Assembly: GCA_963965975.1 (NCBI GenBank)
Contig: OZ014412.1
Coordinates: 6,016,501-6,080,500 of the forward strand
Direction of reading: 5' to 3'
DNA length: 64,000 bases
DNA from: Xestospongia bergquistia
Taxonomy: Eukaryota > Porifera > Demospongiae > Haplosclerida > Petrosiidae
The notes under the pieces are model-generated. The model searched no databases. It worked only from the letters and a program-made list of their open reading frames with translations, and had not been told where the DNA came from. A program made the translations under genes and the position numbers. Positions 34,211 to 46,552 of this stretch are shown in pieces; position 1 is the stretch's first letter; each line of letters starts with the position of its first letter.

Positions 34211-34330
34211 CTCAACCTACAAAGACACCACCTTCATAAATAAGTCTACTCATTACATTACAATATCATAAGTTATACAACAGTAACCTCCTCCAATATA
34301 TCACCTACAAAATGAGAACAATATAATTTA
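34211..34330 (+). pseudogene. Scar of a deleted class C gene
   Basis: A class C promoter (CTCAACCTAC at 34211-34220, one change from the motif) and 5' UTR (up to CATAAGTTA near 34275) run straight into class C 3' UTR (CAACAGTAACCTCCTCC, compare 24700-24720 after C1). The complete coding region of a class C gene, about 2.5-3 kb, is missing. The class C 3' spacer continues normally afterwards. Confidence 0.7.
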
Positions 34331-35217
34331 ACTCACTACTGACTTGTAAAGTGTTATATTGTGTCGTTATTTTATTGTCATGTTTTATAATAAGTCATTG
34401 AATTTTTCGTGTTCATTATAAGACTAGATGTATCATTATAGGAGCTGTTAATATTATCACTCATTATCAAGTATGATACAATAACATAACTACATGTACC
34501 AATATATGTACTATAGACCACATCACAATATACATGTACATGTACATGTATATAACCACATAGAATACACATTAATACTTTTACTATATTTAATGTTGAT
34601 TAATTTCATAACTACTGAAGACAATATCAAAATGAGTTACATTCTTATTAGTCACATAATGATGTATATCAAGTTTAGATGATAATTTGGCAGCTGTTCA
34701 TACTAAATGAGTATAATATACTGTTGTAGTAAATATTACTATATACCAGTATATAATATACTATGTTATACTAGTACATAACATGTGAACAGTTTTTATA
34801 GTAGTAGTACTAACATAGTGATTACAATTTAATTAATGATATATAACTGTTATAATAGTGACCTGCTTACAGAGCTTTTATTGGTTTAACTATGTTAACA
34901 AATTATGTTGACAACTGTTCATAGTGAGTAGAATATGATATATTTTTGCAGTAAATATTATAACATATCATATACTAATATAATATAATATATTATATTA
35001 TTATAGTATTATTAGTACTACTATAATAATATATAATACACTATATTACTATACTATTGTAAAAAATATCACTATTGCCTTAATTATTAACAGATTTGCC
35101 ATTGTCTCTGATAATAAATAAAGTACACTTAATACAGTATTACATTACATTACAAATGTCCTTATATTTCCTTTATATATGTGCTCCACATTCACTACAC
35201 ATATCATGTACACAATA
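34331..35217. other. Class C 3' spacer after the deleted gene
   Basis: Homologous to 24720-25700 and 39060-40020, including the CATGTACATGTACATGTAT block at about 34533-34552. No gene seen. Confidence 0.6.
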
Positions 35218-35418
35218 ACCACATGTTATAAAGAAGAGAGGAACATTACTACACTTATTGTCTATCTTATTGTTAGAAGAAAGAGCTACAATAAAGACAG
35301 TCCACCCACTATTACTACCCAATCAAGTCCGATATATGATGTTAAGTTACCAGAGACATCAAAACATAAAGAGATTATTGAATTACAAGAAAATACTGCT
35401 TACGGATATATTAATTAA
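35218..35418 (+). pseudogene. Class B TM/tail relic with open tail
   Basis: Aligns with the class B last exon from the second half of the TM (TTLIVYLIV) through the IYDVKLPE and NTAYGYIN tail, and is open to TAA at 35416. The first half of the TM and the acceptor are replaced by spacer sequence, and YDDV has lost one Asp codon. Better preserved than the other spacer B relics. Confidence 0.7.
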
Positions 35419-36000
35419 GAACATCATGTTAACTTTATTATACATAATTACTAAACTCAGTCAATTTATGTGATGGCAGTTTATTGTTATAAAGAGTGAA
35501 AATACTAACTTAGAAAAAAATCGTAAAGAATCATATTGGTGACAACATAATTATGCTGCATACTACTGATCACTTTAGGAATAACACTAGTGCTCATTAT
35601 ACTTTAGATAATAGATAATTATATTATTCTATTATATATATATTATATATTACTGTTTTATTTCTAAGGAAAGGAAAAGATGACATTACAATATTACTAG
35701 TACATCTTGATGTGTGTGTGTGTCAGTTACATGTTAACATTCAATGTGACATATTTTGTGTTCACTTTATCATTATAATTATTTATGTACAAAATTAGTA
35801 ACTTATAGCTTCACCAACATCATCAAGTATGACATTATTTACATTATAGGTAACATTTAAATTAGGCAGTGCTTGTGGGTCCAGCAGGAAGTGATACATT
35901 GCTGTCTATAGTTAATATTTAAGAAGTACCTTTTATTCTGGACAGTGAGAATGAAATAAGATTCATTTTATAAAAATTTTATGTATACTTCATTAATTAG
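35419..36000. other. Spacer before C3
   Basis: AT-rich. One unit of the GGAAGTGATACATTG repeat at 35860-35935. No gene seen. Confidence 0.55.
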
Positions 36001-36077
36001 TACTACAGACTGTACCATTAATCACATATAATATTGCAAAGAATATAGAGAACTGTACTAATGTTATGATTTGTGAA
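36001..36077 (+). pseudogene. Relic FN3-2 first exon in the C3 5' flank
   Basis: 77-bp copy of class C exon 4 with Trp to Cys change and a lost donor (GAAGTTTATA). Same position as at C1 and psiC2. Confidence 0.7.
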
Positions 36078-36150
36078 GTTTATATTATTTATATAGTAAT
36101 ATAATTAGTCTACATGTTATTAAGTGAACATTACATTAATAATATATAAA

Positions 36151-36160
36151 CTCAGCCCAC
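36151..36160 (+). promoter_or_regulatory. CTCAGCCCAC motif upstream of C3
   Basis: One-base variant of the CTCAACCCAC motif, after TATATAAA, 83 bp before the start codon. Confidence 0.45.
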
Positions 36161-36242
36161 AATGACACCACTTCCATAAATAAGTCTATTCATTATTACA
36201 TATTACAATATCATAAGTTAATGATCCATTTAGTCTACCAAA

Positions 36243-39017
36243 ATGGATAATTGTCCCACAGTATATTTGATTTCTCTTCTCCTACTTATCATAAGTGAGT
36301 TAATATATTTTATCACAATATTTGTAGTTTATTTGTTATAGTGAAAATAGAAGTTTCAGTTACAAATCTAGACTGCTATCATGGAGTATGTCCACAGACA
36401 CAAGTAGTACTCACTTGTACAATAAAAGGCAGTAGAGCTGCTTGGTATTATTCTACTCCATTAATTTTCATTGCTACAGTTACTTCTGAACAAGGTAGCT
36501 CTGTTAGTAATATGGGGTTTATTGCTGCTCTTGTGAGTAATAATGATCCTGGACTAACAACTAATTTAAGTTTTACTGCCACTACTGATAAGAATAGAAC
36601 ACAAGTCAGGTGTGTTGATATAATAAATAGAAACTCGACCTCACTTACTTGTACTATTATGATATCAGGTATGTCACTAACAGTGTCATATATAACTAAC
36701 ATGTACTATCATTATAAGGTCCTTCAAGTGATGCTCCTACAGGACTGGGTTTTACAGCTCTCACAAACACTTCAGTCACTCTCTACTGGTCACCTCCTAC
36801 TCTTTACCTTAGCTATATACATAGCTACACTGTTGAGATTAGGACAGCCAGTGATAATATGTTGATCAATAGTCTTAGTACTGGTAGTAATATCACCAGT
36901 ATTAATGTGTCTACTGGTCTCTCTCAATCAGTAGAATATCAGTATAGAGTAGTAGCATTAGAACCCTGTGGTCAATATTCTATGTTTACTCTGGATGGTA
37001 AGAATCAAATAATTTCAATAAATTAAGTAATGTCCTTTACTAGTTCTTCAAGCTGTACCACTAATCACTTATACTATTACTAACAACACAGAGGACTATA
37101 CTATTTTTATTTTTTGGAAGGTATAAAATTATTAATAATAACTTGATAATATTCTAGTTTCATTTAGTCTCCTCCTCACTCCTCTCGTCCTCCTCTATTG
37201 TATTATAAAGTCTATCACAACATATCAAGTTCACTAACTGTTAATATAACTACTGTTACTAACATTACATTGACTGGAGTACTAGCTGGATATACCTACA
37301 TTATAACAGTGGTACCAGTTAATATACTAGGAGATGGATACCCTAATAAGATTATAGGTTATTTAAATATTATTATAAAGTGTGTTATGTTGACTTCTCA
37401 TGCAGTTATCATTCCTAAAGAACCAAATATTACTAATACTAGTATTAGTGTTGTAACAACATCATCTCAATATCATAGTAAGAATGCTTAATATAAAAAA
37501 ATTATTTTAAGTTTAAAACAATCAATTATTTATCTTCAATAACATCATTAGGTGTACTTATCACAATGTCTTCAACTGTAGTCATGACAAGTGATACATC
37601 AAATATTAGTGAGTGTACAATAATGTATTAAATGTTACTGTCATACTTAACCTGTGATGGAGTATAGAAACTACAAGTACTTCAATGTTTCATTACAAAT
37701 TACAGCTCAAATAATTACCACATATTCAAACTTAGCTAGTGGGTTCTATTTATTCTGAAAATTGTTTTGGTAATTGTTTATATATCAGGTTCTATCTATA
37801 GCTTTTTAAGTTCATTCCTATAAATATTCTAACAAGTATTAATTTATTTATTTGACAGTCACTACTACAACATCATCATCATCATCTGTTGGAATATATT
37901 CTACTATTGGGATTGTTGGAGGTATTATTGTTTTCATTCTAATTGTTGTAGTACTAGTTCTAACTGGTTGTATAATGATTAGAAGACAAAATAAAAGTCA
38001 GACCTTCATGTAATTTCTTGATCCTTTAATACTCTTAATATAGATAACAACCCAAGTGGTAGTCCATTAACTGTTTCTCTGAGGTAAGCTAATACAGTCA
38101 TATGTGTTAACAGTTCAATGATCATACTTTAGAAGTATCAAAGACAATAATATAGAAGAGGTATAATATTGTTACCTACATGTACAAAGATTAGAACAGG
38201 AATCAAGTTTCAAATCCTATACAATACCTACACAATAAATTAAATAAAATATTATATTTATTTGATATCAAAATGAACATTAAACTCACTATTAGTTGTA
38301 ACACATTCAAGTCAGTCTAATGTCAGGAGTTAGTCATCATTCCTTTTAATTAGAATTATTAATTAATAGTCTCATTCAGTTTTTATTAATTCCATTATAG
38401 ATATCTTCAAATCCTGTCTATGCTCAAGTAAACAAGAAACCACAACCTTTATCTAATCAATATAATGAAGTCCCTCCTCCCATATCACCTTATTTAGTTG
38501 ATAATAACCAACCACCTCCTATACCTCTGTTCCATGGTGAAAATGAACCTACTGTACCTCCTTTTAATGAATCTATGACAACACAGTATTCTGAAGTCAA
38601 GAAAAAACATGTAGCACCTCATGTATTACATCATGATAGTACAGCTGCTGAAGGAGATTATTCAGTATTAAAAACAGGTTATATACCTCATGTACCATTA
38701 CATAATGTGACAGCTGGAGAAGACTACTCTGTCATAAAGAGAGACGATAAATCTCATGCACCACCTTATAATACATCAGCTGGAGGTGACTATTCTGTCT
38801 TGAAGAGAGAAGAGAGAGAGGTTAGTTAAACGTAAGTAGACAATCACAGTCTAATTTACAATATTATTATAGAGTAGAGAAAATAATTCTCAGTTACAAC
38901 AGACTGGTTTGTATTCAACTCTAAATAATAAAGTAAGAGATAGTACAGTCTACTATATCATAATAACTTACATCATATTAGATAAATAAACCAAAAGGAG
39001 CTGGAGGTATAGTATGA
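36243..39017 (+). CDS. C3: class C receptor with multi-tyrosine tail, last ITIM lost
   Basis: Thirteen exons: 36243-36294, 36342-36668, 36719-36997, 37044-37120, 37168-37357, 37406-37477, 37552-37608, 37859-37996, 38044-38083, 38133-38160, 38401-38820, 38873-38932, 38982-39017. The sum is 592 codons (591 aa). Same domain order as C1. Ig has RC...TC with a 12-residue spacer, longer than in C1. FN3-1 has an 18-nt in-frame deletion near its end, and FN3-2 ends its first exon with WK instead of WE. Tail motifs: VYAQV, QYNEV, QYSEV, DYSVL, DYSVI, DYSVL, LYSTL. A 6-bp loss in the last exon turns the IVYDEL codons into a TGA at 39015, so the final ITIM is gone. AATTAGGCAAT of the lost end follows. 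Confidence 0.85.
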
Positions 39018-40950
39018 ATTAGGCAATTCTCCTAAGATAACCTCCTCCATCCATCACATGTAAAATGTAAACAATGTGTGTTTTAACTCACTTCTGACAT
39101 GTATAATGTTATAATGTGTCACCTTTTTAGTTCATTAGTTTATTGTGTCATTTTTTATTATAAGTCATTGAGTTATTTAGTGTTTATTATAAGACTAGTT
39201 ATTAATTTATTAATATGAGCTCCATGTGAGATCACCTTGTATCATTATAGCAGCTGTCAATATATTATCATTCATTATCAAGTATAATACGATAACATAA
39301 CTACATGTACCAATATATGTACTATAGACCACATCACAATTACATGTACATGTATATAACCACATAGAATACACATTAATACATTGAATATATTTAATGT
39401 TTACTAATTTCATAGTTACTGAAGACAATATCAAAATGAGTTATCAACTTACATTCTTATTAGTCACATAATGATGTATATCAAGTTTAGATGATAACTT
39501 GGCAGCTGTTCATACTAAATAGAGTATGATATACTGTTGTAGTAAATATTACCATATACCAGTATATACTACACTATGTTACTATACTACTGCCAATGAT
39601 ATCACTGATAATATTACACCATTTCCCTTCATCTACTACACATACCAAATCTCCTGAAAACCACATGCTCCATTAGGCACATGTTACATGTAGAGACAGC
39701 TAGTCTACACTTCCCATAACATGTGTACAGTTTTTACAGTAGTAGTACTAACATAGTGATTATAATATAATTATGGGTTTGTAACTGTTATAATAGTGAC
39801 CTGTTTATAGAGCTTTGTTGGTTTAACTATGTTAACAAATCATGGTGACAACTGTTCATATTGAGTAGAGTATGATATACTGTTGCAGTAAATATTACTA
39901 TATACCAGTATATAATACATTATAATACATTATAATACTATAATACTGTCAATAATATCATTATTGCCCATAGTATTTAACTGATTGCCATTGTCACTGA
40001 TAATAAATAAAGTACACTTAATGCAGTATTAGCTATTAATAATAAACATACATTTATTTAAGAGGGAAGTACTCACATCACATTATATATTATTGTAATC
40101 ATCACAGTCTACAAAATTGAACAAGCACACATAGATTAATAGTTTAATAAGATATTTCATACAAAATATATTAACTCTACTCTATTTGTTGTATGGAACT
40201 TTAAAATAGTAGTAACACATATTACTTGTTAATATAATGAACTATATATTGTATCTATATAACAATATTCTGATATCTAACTATTTATTATTTACTTTAC
40301 CTATGAGAACAGTGCCCAAATTATTCATATCAGAGGAGACAGAATTAAAGTGTAACATAAAGGTCATTAACATTATTACAGTAATATTCTTACTAAGATT
40401 ACTATCATTATATTGACAGAATAGTAACACTGATGTATCCTACATATGTTAAATAATACACCAATTGACTCTAAAATACTAATATAGAACAAAAGATAAA
40501 TAATTGATTGTAATATTGACAGCTTTGAATCTAACTATTACATTATCAATACTTTAAGGTCTGTCAGTATAACATTTATCAATTCTATCTTTACTGTTGT
40601 TGTTTTTACATAGGATACATACATATAATGGAGAATATACAACTTTCTATTACCATCAGTTTACATATCTTGTCTATGAAAACATAATATTATTACTTAT
40701 TATGACTTAATCTAACACTGCCCAATAATAACAGTTCATAATACAACATACATTGATTATATAGTATGTAATGGTTTTAGTTAAAGCAACATTTGTACAA
40801 GATATATCATTTACTTTGACTTGTTAGTTTAAGTATATAATAACATTGACATGTTTATTTTATCATCAGTAACTATATATAACTATAGTTATTGTAACCT
40901 AATACTATATATGACTAATATTAGTACAATTTATATAAGGGAAGACTTTA
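39018..40950. other. Class C 3' spacer after C3
   Basis: Duplicate of the C1 and C4 3' spacers. No gene seen. Confidence 0.6.
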
Positions 40951-41032
40951 TATCATCTATCTTATTATGGGGAAGAGGAGCTACAATAAAGACACTCCTC
41001 CCACTACTACTACCCAATTAGGTCCTATATAA
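40951..41032 (+). pseudogene. Class B tail relic in the C3 3' spacer
   Basis: Short decayed remnant (CTTATTATGGGG...GACACTCC...CAATTAGGTCCTATAT) at the same spacer position as after C1 and C4. Confidence 0.6.
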
Positions 41033-41539
41033 AAGATACATCAATTAACAGTTTCATTTTGACATTTTTTGTTACATTACCATATTAATCTATTGACCTG
41101 GAAATAATATTATAATTATAAAATGTCATCTTACAATTGTTTTGAAAGTGTCATTATTATCATTACTAGATATAGGTTGAGACTGGTTCCATTGACCTTA
41201 TAACAAACAACTTTCTCTATTAATAAGTTAACAAGTATGTGGTTCTATAAGTCAGGACATATTATATAATAACAATATAATTTGGTTATATAACAATTCG
41301 GTGTAATTATGTACTATAGTAAATACTACATATCAAGTTGTTCATTAGATATTAGTTACGACTTCATAATGTATATATATTCACAATAGTGGATATTAGA
41401 AGTATTCTTATGTGACTGAATCTAAACAAACCAAATTAACAACAATGGTTTTAAGCAAACAATTCTTAACCTGATAATAACTTTAAATTATACAACATCA
41501 TACTCTCATACAGATCTTATCTGGTTCATCTCAAATTAC

Positions 41540-42268
41540 TAAACAATGTGTAGGACATGATTTGGCTTCATCAGGAAATATAATTGTGTTATAAGAATAA
41601 TATAACAAACACACCCACTCACCTGATTGCTGAAGTGAGTCTGATGAGAATGGAACAAAAGACAATTCATATTTTAATAATTTTCATTATTAAAACACTT
41701 ACATTGAACAAACAGCTCCTCATTTAATTAAACAATACTTAAGAGAACACTTAAATTAGTGGACATTATTATATTTGGTAAAATAATATGATTTATAAAT
41801 ATTACAACATAATTATATGTGTGTACCTTGTGTAAAATTAAATGTATTGCTATAGTTTAATGACAGAAGATATAAGCACTGACCACTACATTTTTCTTAA
41901 CAGACAGATATTGAGTAGAAATTGTTTTTATTAGCTAAACAATAACCATACTGAAATTGCTCTAACTTAAAAAATGATAAAGTTCTTTATATGGTGGTAG
42001 AGTACAAGGTTTATAGGGAACAATCAGATCATTGAAGGTAAACTGGCAAACAAATAATTGGTTTCTTCTGTTGTAGAGTTTTGATGACATGATGTACCAT
42101 ATTATTTAGATATCTTTGACAGTGACATCATCTTGATTAACAATGAATTTAGTCTTACATTGGCCACATCTATCAACTATATATTGAGCTTTAGGATATT
42201 GAGGACAAGTTTGATGATCACAAGGATTAATAAGAGAGATAAGAGAGGTTTGTTAGCAGGACATGTTA
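41540..42268 (-). pseudogene. Minus-strand cysteine-rich gene remnant, copy 2
   Basis: Minus-strand exon 42268 to 42106, after a TTTTTTGTAG acceptor. It reads the conserved spacing NPCDHQTCPQYPKAQ, then VDRCGQCK, and ends VTVKDI with a stop. One frameshift lies before NPC. The DEAKSCPTHC exon also recurs, near 41545-41575. Together with copy 1 this shows that a cysteine-rich secreted-type gene was once carried, in opposite orientation, in the class C duplication unit. The family identification rests on memory of the motif. Confidence 0.45.
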
Positions 42269-42538
42269 CTACAAAAAAGAAAAAAAGTTGTCATTGTAAT
42301 CATATACTAACATATCATTTACTATTCATAAAATATCTTTGACTATTACTAGTTAGTGGTGTTGTTTCAGTACTACTATAACTAAAACTAAAAGTGTAAA
42401 TATACTAAATATTTTAGTAATGGGTCTAGAGTAGTAGTATTAAACTAATAATAAACTTACAAAAATTCTATAACTAAAACTGATGTCAAAGTTTGGAGTT
42501 TTTCAAAACTACAGTTTATAACAAATATTTATTTAGTA

Positions 42539-42539
42539 A

Positions 42540-42583
<44 letters not shown>

Positions 42584-42600
42584 AATAATAATAATAATAA
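42539..42600. repeat. (TGA)n(TAA)n microsatellite
   Basis: About 14 TGA units followed by six TAA units. Confidence 0.95.
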
Positions 42601-42874
42601 TCACATCTGGAACTGTTTAGCTGCTGGTGTCTCCTTTGTTCCTCTAGGGGGATGGAGCGATGAAGCAATCAATACTCTCAGGCTGATTGGCAAACAACAA
42701 GCCCAGCGTATGGGTCTCCCACCATCACACTCAACCAATCATCTTTTTCAATGCCTCTCCATTACTCTTTGGCACAGGAATGCCTACATGTGGGTATCCA
42801 TTTGCCATCAGAGGATGGGATTGAATGATCAATTTTTATTTATATATAATAATAATAATTTAATAATAGGGTAA
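42599..42874 (+). mobile_element. GC-richer open fragment, possible retroelement/transposon remnant
   Basis: A 230-bp island with visibly higher GC than anything around it, inserted next to the trinucleotide run. One frame is open from 42599 to TAA at 42872 and reads VPLGGWSDEAINTL, then LPPSHSTNHLFQ and LSITLWHRNAY. From memory the GGWS...LS(I/V)TL...NA pattern resembles a tract in ORFs associated with invertebrate mobile elements. A BLAST search is needed to settle this. No relation to the receptors. Confidence 0.4.
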
Positions 42875-44043
42875 TTCTGCCATGTGGCTCTCTTGTTCCC
42901 CCACCCCTTCTTCTTCTGTTGATGGTATCATATAACAGTTATAATACTAATAAAAATAATAATAATACTTTTATGTTAATGTAATTATACATAATTACTA
43001 AAATCAGTCGAGTTATATGATGACAGTATGTTTAATTTTTCTTATAAATGTAAATGCAAGATATTTATTACACTTGTGTGATTCAAAACTATGTGTACTA
43101 ATTATCATGCATATATGAATTTCATATGATCATCTTTAACAGCTGTTATTGCTATCATTATTATCTGGCTTTCTTTAAAAAATTGTTAAAGACTTGAGTG
43201 TCATCCTTTTAACAAACATAAATTATTTCAATAAATACACTCATATAAAAACAATCATTTACAGACTTTATAATAATTAAAAAATAACAATAAAATATAT
43301 TACATTAAAATATAATCCATATAAATATGACATCCTATATAGACCACATGTTATATATTATACTATACTCCAATATAAGTTATTACTTAAAACTAGCGCT
43401 TGTATTTTTAATGTTGTAATTAAGTTATTTACATAATGTAGTAATTATACCTGGTAATTGGTAGGGTATTCAGTTCAAAAATTATTTTGATTTTGATATG
43501 AAATTCAAGATAGCAACTTGACAAGGTTGATTGTTCTTAATTTGATAATAATAGAATCACCAATGATTTGAAAAATTCATGATAATAATATTAAAAATTT
43601 AAACAAATGATCAATGTATATTTTTTAACTTTTTCCGATGAATTTTGCAATTGCTTTCACCTTTCTAAGTACATATACCTTCACATATATAGTACTCAAC
43701 AACACTCACACACAGAGTAATTATAACATGTGGTCTGTTCGGTTTATATTAACTATCATGACATATGTACTTCATTTCCTTTATAACCAACATAAATTAT
43801 ATAATAAATTATATAATTATTTACAGGAAATCCCTACCTTGTCTCTTTATTTTTAGCATTGTTGTCAACACTATATATTATATCATTTTTAAAATTGATT
43901 CAGGTTATTTGTTTCAAAGGTTTTTCAGTAATGCTAAAATCATGAAGTAGTATCATATCATTAAATATCTTACTCATAAAATATAGTGATACACCAAAAA
44001 TGATACAATTTTGAAAATTGCTATTTATATGTATCTACTGATG

Positions 44044-44083
<40 letters not shown>

Positions 44084-44205
44084 TAATTACTTTATATACA
44101 CAATTAGTAACTTATTGGTTTAGTATTAATCATTATCAAATATGACAATTGAATATTATATTAAATTTTGTAATTGATATCATATATTAAACATTACTCC
44201 TCAAA
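42875..44205. other. Spacer before psiC5
   Basis: AT-rich. Dispersed CATGTGGTCTGTTCGG repeat copy at about 43690-43800 and a (TA)n run at 44046-44082. No gene seen. Confidence 0.55.
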
Positions 44206-44990
44206 ATGGAGAGCTACCTGTATATTACAACATTGGTTTGTATTTTCTTCTTTGTCATAGGTAAGTTGATGATATAATTGTGAAAAAAAATGTAAAGAGT
44301 TTCATTATAACATTATAGAGAACATAGAAGCTTCAGTTACAAGTCTAGATAGTAATCATAAAGTATGTCCACAAACACAAGGAGTAATCACTTGTACAAT
44401 AACAGACAAACTAGAAGCTTAGTATTCTCCTTCATCAGATAATAATCCTATTGTTACAGTAAGTTATGGACGTATTAGTAATGTTGGTAATACTGAGTCA
44501 GTTTACTGCTGCTCTTGTGAGTATTAACAATCCTAGACTAACAACTTATTTAAGTTTTACTGCTACTACTGATAAGAATGGAACACAAGTCAGGTGTGTT
44601 GATGTAATAGATACAAACTCAATGACTTCTACTATTATGATATCAAGGTATGTCACTAACAGTATTATATATAACTAACATGTACTATTATTATGAGATC
44701 CTCCAAGTGATGTTCCTACAGGACTGAGTTTTACATCTCTCACAAACACTTTAGTCACTCTCTACTGGTCAACTCCTACTCTATTTATCCTAACTGTATA
44801 GATGACTACTTGAAATCAGAACAACCATTGATAATATAATAGTCTTAGGACTGATAGTAATATCACCAGTATTAATGTATCTACTGATCTCTCTCAGTCA
44901 GTAGAGTATCAGTACAGAGTAGTGGGCTTGATGCTGTTAATAGATTTGGACCCAGTAGTCAATTTTTGTTTCATTCTGAATAGTAAGAAC
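44206..44990 (+). pseudogene. psiC5: 5' half of a class C-type receptor
   Basis: Signal exon 44206-44260 is intact (MESYLYITTLVCIFFFVI) and splices in phase 1 to an Ig exon from 44319. The first Ig Cys codon is AGT, the Trp codon is TAG, and a small insertion near 44500 shifts frame. FN3-1 (44697 on) has several deletions. Homology ends at the end of FN3-1; FN3-2, stalk, TM and tail are absent. No CTCAACCCAC motif precedes it, but the CTCCTCAAAATGGA start context is kept. Confidence 0.75.
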
Positions 44991-45742
44991 TATACTATAT
45001 CTATAAGTATAATTATGACACACATTCAGATCACAAACAATCATAGCATTATTAATATGGAAAAAAAGCAATTTAGAAAAATTAAATGAGAAAAATTGCA
45101 CTGAAATAGACTTAGAATTTAAGCTATATTATATCACACTTACCAGCTGTTATATTGTAAATGATATGTTCAGATCACAAGTAATCACGGTATCATAAAC
45201 ATGAAAAGAAAAAAGCAATTGAGTAAATAAGTGAAGACATTGCATTGAATTACACTTACATTACTTGAATTTCTATTACATTATAATCACACTTTCAAAC
45301 TATTATATTGCAAATAAGACGTTCAGTTAAAAAGTAATCATGGAAAGAAAAAAATGTAAACATTATGTTACACTGTAGCTAATCCTTATTTTTGTCTCAT
45401 GTATCACTACTTTAACATCTACACTCTCTGACTTTGTTAAGTTACATATTATTGTTGTTAATGTGTAAAGAGTTGACAATTGTCATAGTAAACATAATGA
45501 AAAACAAGGGATAAAAATTGAATTTTTATTATCCACAACTTTTCCTTAAGCTTACACACAAAGCTAGCTTCTGACTACCAAATAAAATCTTTTAAAAGAA
45601 ATTATCATATACTATTATAACACCATATAAAATAATTTGATTAAAATTGTGGGTATCTGTATTTTGAAGAAGGGTATATCAGTTCTATATACTTTAGAAC
45701 TGATAAAATAAAACTGATCAAATCGTCTGACAGACAATACAC
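44991..45742. other. Spacer with dispersed repeats
   Basis: Contains three copies of an ATTCAGATCACAAGTAATCA-type unit (45025, 45170, 45315) and a block with TTTTTGTCTCATGTATCACT (45390-45480) that recurs at 46990 and 48685. No gene seen. Confidence 0.55.
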
Positions 45743-46410
45743 TTTACACTTTACATATGATACATATACATATACATATGGTACACTTTACATATGATAC
45801 ATATACATATACATATGGTACACTTTACATATGATACATATACATATACATATGGTACACTTTACATATGATACATATACATATACATATGGTACACTTT
45901 ACATATGATACATTATACATATACATATGGTACACTTTACATATGATACATATACATATATATATGGTACACTTTACATATGATACATATACATATACAT
46001 ATGGTACACTTTACATATGATACATATATATATACATATGGTACACTTTACATATGATACATATACATATATATATGGTACACTTTACATATGATACATA
46101 TACATATACATATGGTACACATTACATATGTTACATATACATATATATATGGTACACTTTATATATGATACGGTACACTTTACATATGATACGTATACAT
46201 ATACATATTGTACACTTTACATATGATACATATACATATACATATGGTACACTTTACATATGATACATATACATATAGATACATACATATACATATACAT
46301 ATGGTACACTTTACATATGAACATATACATATAGATACATACATATACATATGGTACACTTTACATATGATACATATACATATACATATGGTACACTTTA
46401 CACATGATAA
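45743..46410. repeat. 37-bp minisatellite, about 17 units
   Basis: Unit TACACTTTACATATGATACA plus TATACATATACATATGG; spacing of GGTACAC is 37 bp at 45780, 45817, 45854. Units near 46165 and 46280-46345 vary in length. The unit is rich in CATATG palindromes. The ORFs here are products of the repeat. Confidence 0.95.
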
Positions 46411-46462
46411 TATAAGATATAAGACAATAGTAAAACATGCCCATTCTAATGAATTGAAATAC

Positions 46463-46552
46463 CTTAGTAACAATGTTTATGTCACCATCATGGTTGACTA
46501 ATATTTCGACAATGTTTCTATATCCTTCATGACTTGCATAATGAAGGGAAGC
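46463..46552 (-). pseudogene. Ankyrin-repeat exon remnant (minus strand)
   Basis: Minus-strand exon bounded by TTAG and GTATTT, 30 codons, reading ASLHYASHEGYRNIVEIL then VNHDGDINIV. This is one ankyrin repeat (TPLHxAxxxGxxxIVxxLLxxGADIN pattern). No full gene could be joined, so it is a fragment of a minus-strand ankyrin gene or of a repeat carrying one. Confidence 0.6.

Noticed and set aside
46054-46501. ORFs in the 37-bp minisatellite on both strands
   Set aside because: Pure products of a short repeat; the unit length is not a multiple of three and there is no homology.
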